Positions 3,029 through 5,496 of a stretch of 5,496 bases of DNA are shown here, piece by piece. The stretch comes from Pseudomonadota bacterium (lineage in GTDB: Bacteria > Myxococcota_A > Polyangia > Fen-1088). The stretch spans positions 1 through 5,496 of the forward strand of contig JADGRD010000286.1 in NCBI GenBank assembly GCA_017881285.1, read 5' to 3'. A model generated the notes under the pieces. That model saw only the letters and a program-made list of their open reading frames with translations, was not told where the DNA came from and ran no database searches. Position 1 is the first letter of the stretch. Each line of letters opens with the position of its first letter. A program made the translations under genes and the position numbers.

Positions 3029-5496
3029 CTACGGCGGAAGGTAGATGATCGTCTTGCAGGATGCCGTGCAGACCCCGTCCTTGCCGTTATTGGCGGCGCC
3101 GTTATCGCACTCCTCGCTACCGTTACGGATGCCGTCACCACAGTGTGGCGCCAGCTTGCATTGGCCCGTGCAGCCGCCGTACGAACCGTCGAGGATCCCG
3201 TCGTCGCACTCCTCGGGCCCGTTCTTGATGCCGTCGCCACAGTGCGGAGCGTAGATGCAACTCGGCGCACAGCCGCCGTAGTCACCCGTATTGAACTGTG
3301 CCCCGTCGTCGCATTGCTCGGGCGACTCGATCTTGCCATCGCCGCACCCGCCGGGCGTACGGCATGCATCCGTGCAGTTGGGATCGTTCGACATGGTGGG
3401 TTCACAGTCTTCGCCGTAGTCGGTCTGCACCACGCCATCGCCACACCTCGGAGCGAGCGTGCAGTCGGGATTGCAGGTGCCGTAGGTGCCATCATTCGCG
3501 CCATCGTCACAAGCCTCCGTGCCATTCTTGCTGCCGTCGCCGCAGTAGCCACCGCGCTGGCAGTTCGACATGCACCCCCCGTAAGCAGCGGTCGGATCGG
3601 TGCTGGCAACGTTCTTGGACCCATCGTCGCATTCTTCGTCGTAGTCCGTTTGCACTTTGCCGTCGCCGCAGCGCGCTGGCAACTTGCAGCCTGGGGCACA
3701 ACCGGAGCTTGACCCATAGTCGTCGTTGTTCTTGCCGTTGTCGCAATCCTCGCTGTCACTCTTGACGCCATCACCGCAGAAGCCTCCGTACTTGCATTCC
3801 GAGGTGCAGCCATTGTAGGAGGGGCTGCCGTTGGGGCCCAGACAGCTCGCGGGCGTGGTCCCCGAGCCATCGCCGCAGTCGCATTCCTCGCCACCGACGG
3901 TGACGCCGTCGCCGCAGGTGGGCACGCACTCGGACTTCTTGGTGGTGAAGCCCTGGAGGGTGAGCTGGTAGTTCGACTCCGGCGGGTGCCGATCGGCGCC
4001 GAAGATGGCGATCTCGTAGACCTTGCCGGTGACAAGGCCCAGGGTGACCGTGCGCACGCGGAAATCATCCGGGGTCGCGGCCGGTATCTTTGCCCCGTTG
4101 CTGGGGGCGCAGTCGGTCGCCCCGGCGGTGACGCCAACGATGTTTCCGGCCGTATCGAGACAGCCACCCTCGGTGACCTTTGCATCACCCGGGCTGCCCG
4201 TGACCGTGACCTTGCCGGGCAGTTGCTGGTGAACGCCGCCCAGGTCGAGCACCAGGACGCCGTTGATGAAGATGAAGAGATCGTCGTCGCCGTAGAAGGC
4301 GAGCGAGATGCCGTTGGTGCCGTCGTACACGAAGTAGTATCGCGCTTCGTCGGTGAAGTAGGAGTCGTGTTTGACGCCAGGCACGGCCGTGACCCAGCAG
4401 CCGTTGCCGAGCGGGTCCTGGTTCGGGCAGTCGGACTGGATCACGCGCGGCGGGAAGAGGTATTGGTCGCCCGTGCAGGTTGTCCAGAAGGGGGTGCCGT
4501 TACCGTGGTTCCAGTAGGGCCATAGGTTGCAGAGCGTGGCCTGGCTGGGGTTCAGTGTGTCGAGGGGGAAGAACCCGCCTTGGGCGAGGTGCGAGGTGCT
4601 GGCGTACTGGTAGACGTTCGACCCAACGGACGCCAGCTCGAGCACTGCCGTGAAGGTCTTGTTCACCGACGTGTCGTCGTTGAACCATTGATTGAAGCTG
4701 GCGGCGTTCTTGTAGGCCGGCGCCGTTCCTTTCCAGATTGGGCCACCTGGGGTGCTGGCGGTGTAGCCGGTCAGGGTGCCCGCGTACGGGCCGCCCGTGC
4801 TGGTGGTATTGACCGCGGTGCCGGCGGTCCCGCCCAGGAAGCCGCCGTTACCATTGGAAAGCGGACTGTCGTTGGCCGCCTGGGTGTAGTTGCCCGGAAT
4901 CCGGCTCGAGTTGGCGATGTTCCAGTCGCTGATCTGACAAGCGCAGGTCGTCGTGGAGCCGGGCACTGGCTTGCCCTTGAGCAGGTTGGTGCCCACGATG
5001 CCCCAGCAACGCGTCGTCGAGTCGTTGCCCTTGGCCGGCCCGCCCGAGTTGGGGACGCAGATCGTGGTGGACGACGTCGAGCCGCCAAACCGCGTGCCCA
5101 GGAAGGGGAAGTCCGGGTGGCCGCTCGAGGCGGTGTTCTCGGGCTGGAAGTCACGGTAGATGATCGGCAGCTCGAGACATTGCCCCGAACCCGACTGGCA
5201 GGTCGAGGAGTCCTGCTGGGTCGCCGTATTGCAGGTGAACCCGCTCTCCTTCTTGCACTGGGATGAACAACCGTCTTTGTCCAGTCCGTTCCCATCGTCG
5301 CAGTCCTCGCCCGGATCCAGGTTGCCGTCGCCGCAGGAGGTGGTGCAGGCCTGTGTCTTGCCGCTCGAGTCCTGGCAGTTCGGTTCCTTGGTACAGGTCT
5401 TCGAGCAGCCCTTGCCGTCGCCATAGAAGAGACCGTTCACGGCCTTGCAGTCGCTGGGCAGGTTCTTCGGATCGGTGCCGCAGTCGCAGAGCTCAC
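3029..5496 (-). CDS. Secreted cysteine-rich fibro-slime domain protein with DUF4215-type repeats, 5' partial
   Basis: The frame is open from the right edge (first whole codon 5494-5492) to TAG at 3031-3029, giving 821 visible residues; GTG 5440 is internal, not a start. Order: a Cys-rich lead-in (1-53); a DUF4215-type repeat, CGDG..EDCDDG (54-88); a fibro-slime domain (about 108-515) with YRDF (113-116), HPDF (126-129), WFND (270-273), FFPLD (308-312), FTDEARYYF (380-388), YGDDDLFIFINGVLVLDLGG (401-420) and ADRH (499-502); then eight cysteine-rich CGDG repeats (527-813). Fibro-slime domains occur in extracellular or surface proteins and are thought to be beta-rich, carbohydrate-binding-like and possibly calcium-dependent. 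The many Cys and Asp residues fit a disulfide-bonded, possibly calcium-binding exported protein. It ends KTIIYLPP with no C-terminal membrane segment, so no MYXO-CTERM-type anchor. The signal peptide must lie beyond the window. Adhesion, matrix or slime binding is inferred only. Confidence 0.9.
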   Translation of the reverse strand, partial: ELCDCGTDPKNLPSDCKAVNGLFYGDGKGCSKTCTKEPNCQDSSGKTQACTTSCGDGNLDPGEDCDDGNGLDKDGCSSQCKKESGFTCNTATQQDSSTCQSGSGQCLELPIIYRDFQPENTASSGHPDFPFLGTRFGGSTSSTTICVPNSGGPAKGNDSTTRCWGIVGTNLLKGKPVPGSTTTCACQISDWNIANSSRIPGNYTQAANDSPLSNGNGGFLGGTAGTAVNTTSTGGPYAGTLTGYTASTPGGPIWKGTAPAYKNAASFNQWFNDDTSVNKTFTAVLELASVGSNVYQYASTSHLAQGGFFPLDTLNPSQATLCNLWPYWNHGNGTPFWTTCTGDQYLFPPRVIQSDCPNQDPLGNGCWVTAVPGVKHDSYFTDEARYYFVYDGTNGISLAFYGDDDLFIFINGVLVLDLGGVHQQLPGKVTVTGSPGDAKVTEGGCLDTAGNIVGVTAGATDCAPSNGAKIPAATPDDFRVRTVTLGLVTGKVYEIAIFGADRHPPESNYQLTLQGFTTKKSECVPTCGDGVTVGGEECDCGDGSGTTPASCLGPNGSPSYNGCTSECKYGGFCGDGVKSDSEDCDNGKNNDDYGSSSGCAPGCKLPARCGDGKVQTDYDEECDDGSKNVASTDPTAAYGGCMSNCQRGGYCGDGSKNGTEACDDGANDGTYGTCNPDCTLAPRCGDGVVQTDYGEDCEPTMSNDPNCTDACRTPGGCGDGKIESPEQCDDGAQFNTGDYGGCAPSCIYAPHCGDGIKNGPEECDDGILDGSYGGCTGQCKLAPHCGDGIRNGSEECDNGAANNGKDGVCTASCKTIIYLPP
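3056..3916 (-). repeat. Eight tandem cysteine-rich CGDG repeats
   Basis: Eight repeats of about 33-46 residues each open with CGDG and continue with a Cys-Asp-[Asp/Asn]-Gly block and two further Cys. In visible-residue numbering they open at 527, 573, 609, 651, 684, 717, 752 and 785. Repeats 3 and 5 share VQTDY-x-E and both follow a Pro-Ala-Arg or Ala-Pro-Arg link, while repeats 2 and 4 follow a Gly-Gly-aromatic link, so an alternating two-repeat pattern is visible. Repeat 1 is enlarged (insert with an extra Cys pair), and repeat 5 has CEP in place of CDDG. The style matches DUF4215/Myxococcus cysteine-rich repeats. Confidence 0.88.
5231..5335 (-). repeat. Single DUF4215-type Cys repeat upstream of the fibro-slime domain
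   Basis: This unit (CGDGNLDPGEDCDDGNG, then Cys-SSQ-Cys and a final Cys) lies on the N-terminal side of the fibro-slime domain, apart from the C-terminal array. It matches the DUF4215 pattern more closely than the C-terminal units do, because it has the GNG after CDD and the SGFTC ending. Confidence 0.8.

Noticed and set aside
2825..3712. 295-codon open frame on the plus strand, hydrophobic and repetitive
   Set aside because: It lies antisense to the Cys-repeat array; the repeated Val/Ala/Ile pattern is the reverse complement of the CGDG repeats, not membrane helices of a real protein.
2785..4188. 467-codon open frame on the minus strand, Arg/Thr/Ala-rich
   Set aside because: It is an out-of-frame shadow of the cysteine-rich repeat gene. 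Its composition follows the GC-rich third positions of that gene and it has no domain character.
3986..5266. Plus-strand open frames at 3986-4525 and 4580-5266
   Set aside because: Both are antisense to the fibro-slime domain, which has many recognisable motifs on the minus strand.
5438..5440. GTG 5440 as the start of the fibro-slime gene
   Set aside because: The same frame continues to the window edge with matching Cys-rich sequence (CDCGTDPKNLPSDC), so this codon is an internal Val.

Overview
This is a GC-rich, gene-dense window from a bacterium that secretes large, repeat-rich, cysteine-rich proteins. The CGDG-type cysteine-rich repeats around a fibro-slime domain, and a Gly/Thr/Ser hexapeptide linker in front of a glycosidase, are typical of myxobacteria (Polyangiales/Sorangium-like Deltaproteobacteria). 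That taxonomic guess rests on protein style, not on a marker gene.

Layout: (1) 1-1074, plus strand: 3' part of a secreted glycoside hydrolase resembling family 12 (endoglucanase/xyloglucanase type), preceded by twelve 18-nt tandem repeats coding a flexible linker; its 5' end lies outside the window. (2) 1075-1384: a gap with no confident gene. It holds a 56-codon candidate ORF with three cysteines (1101-1271) and a strong imperfect inverted repeat (1262-1325) that covers the end of that ORF. (3) 1385-2449, plus strand: radical SAM enzyme with the CxxxCxxC cluster motif and five further C-terminal cysteines of SPASM type; substrate unknown. (4) 2382-2831, minus strand: GtrA-like four-helix membrane protein, convergent with the radical SAM gene and overlapping its last 68 bp. 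(5) 2832-3028: spacer with a perfect 8-bp GC hairpin. (6) 3029-5496, minus strand: 3' part of a large extracellular protein with an N-terminal DUF4215-type repeat, a fibro-slime domain and eight C-terminal cysteine-rich repeats; its start lies beyond the right edge.

How the genes relate: GH12 and the fibro-slime protein are both exported and suit a predatory or plant-matter-degrading soil bacterium, but they sit on opposite strands and nothing links them functionally. GtrA proteins usually move lipid-linked sugars for surface polysaccharide. The radical SAM enzyme could modify a sugar or a peptide. The only hint of an unusual system is the small Cys-containing ORF plus hairpin directly before the radical SAM/SPASM-like gene, which resembles the layout of a modified-peptide locus. 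The evidence for it is weak and decay of a secreted-protein gene explains it equally well. Most of the window is ordinary for this kind of genome.
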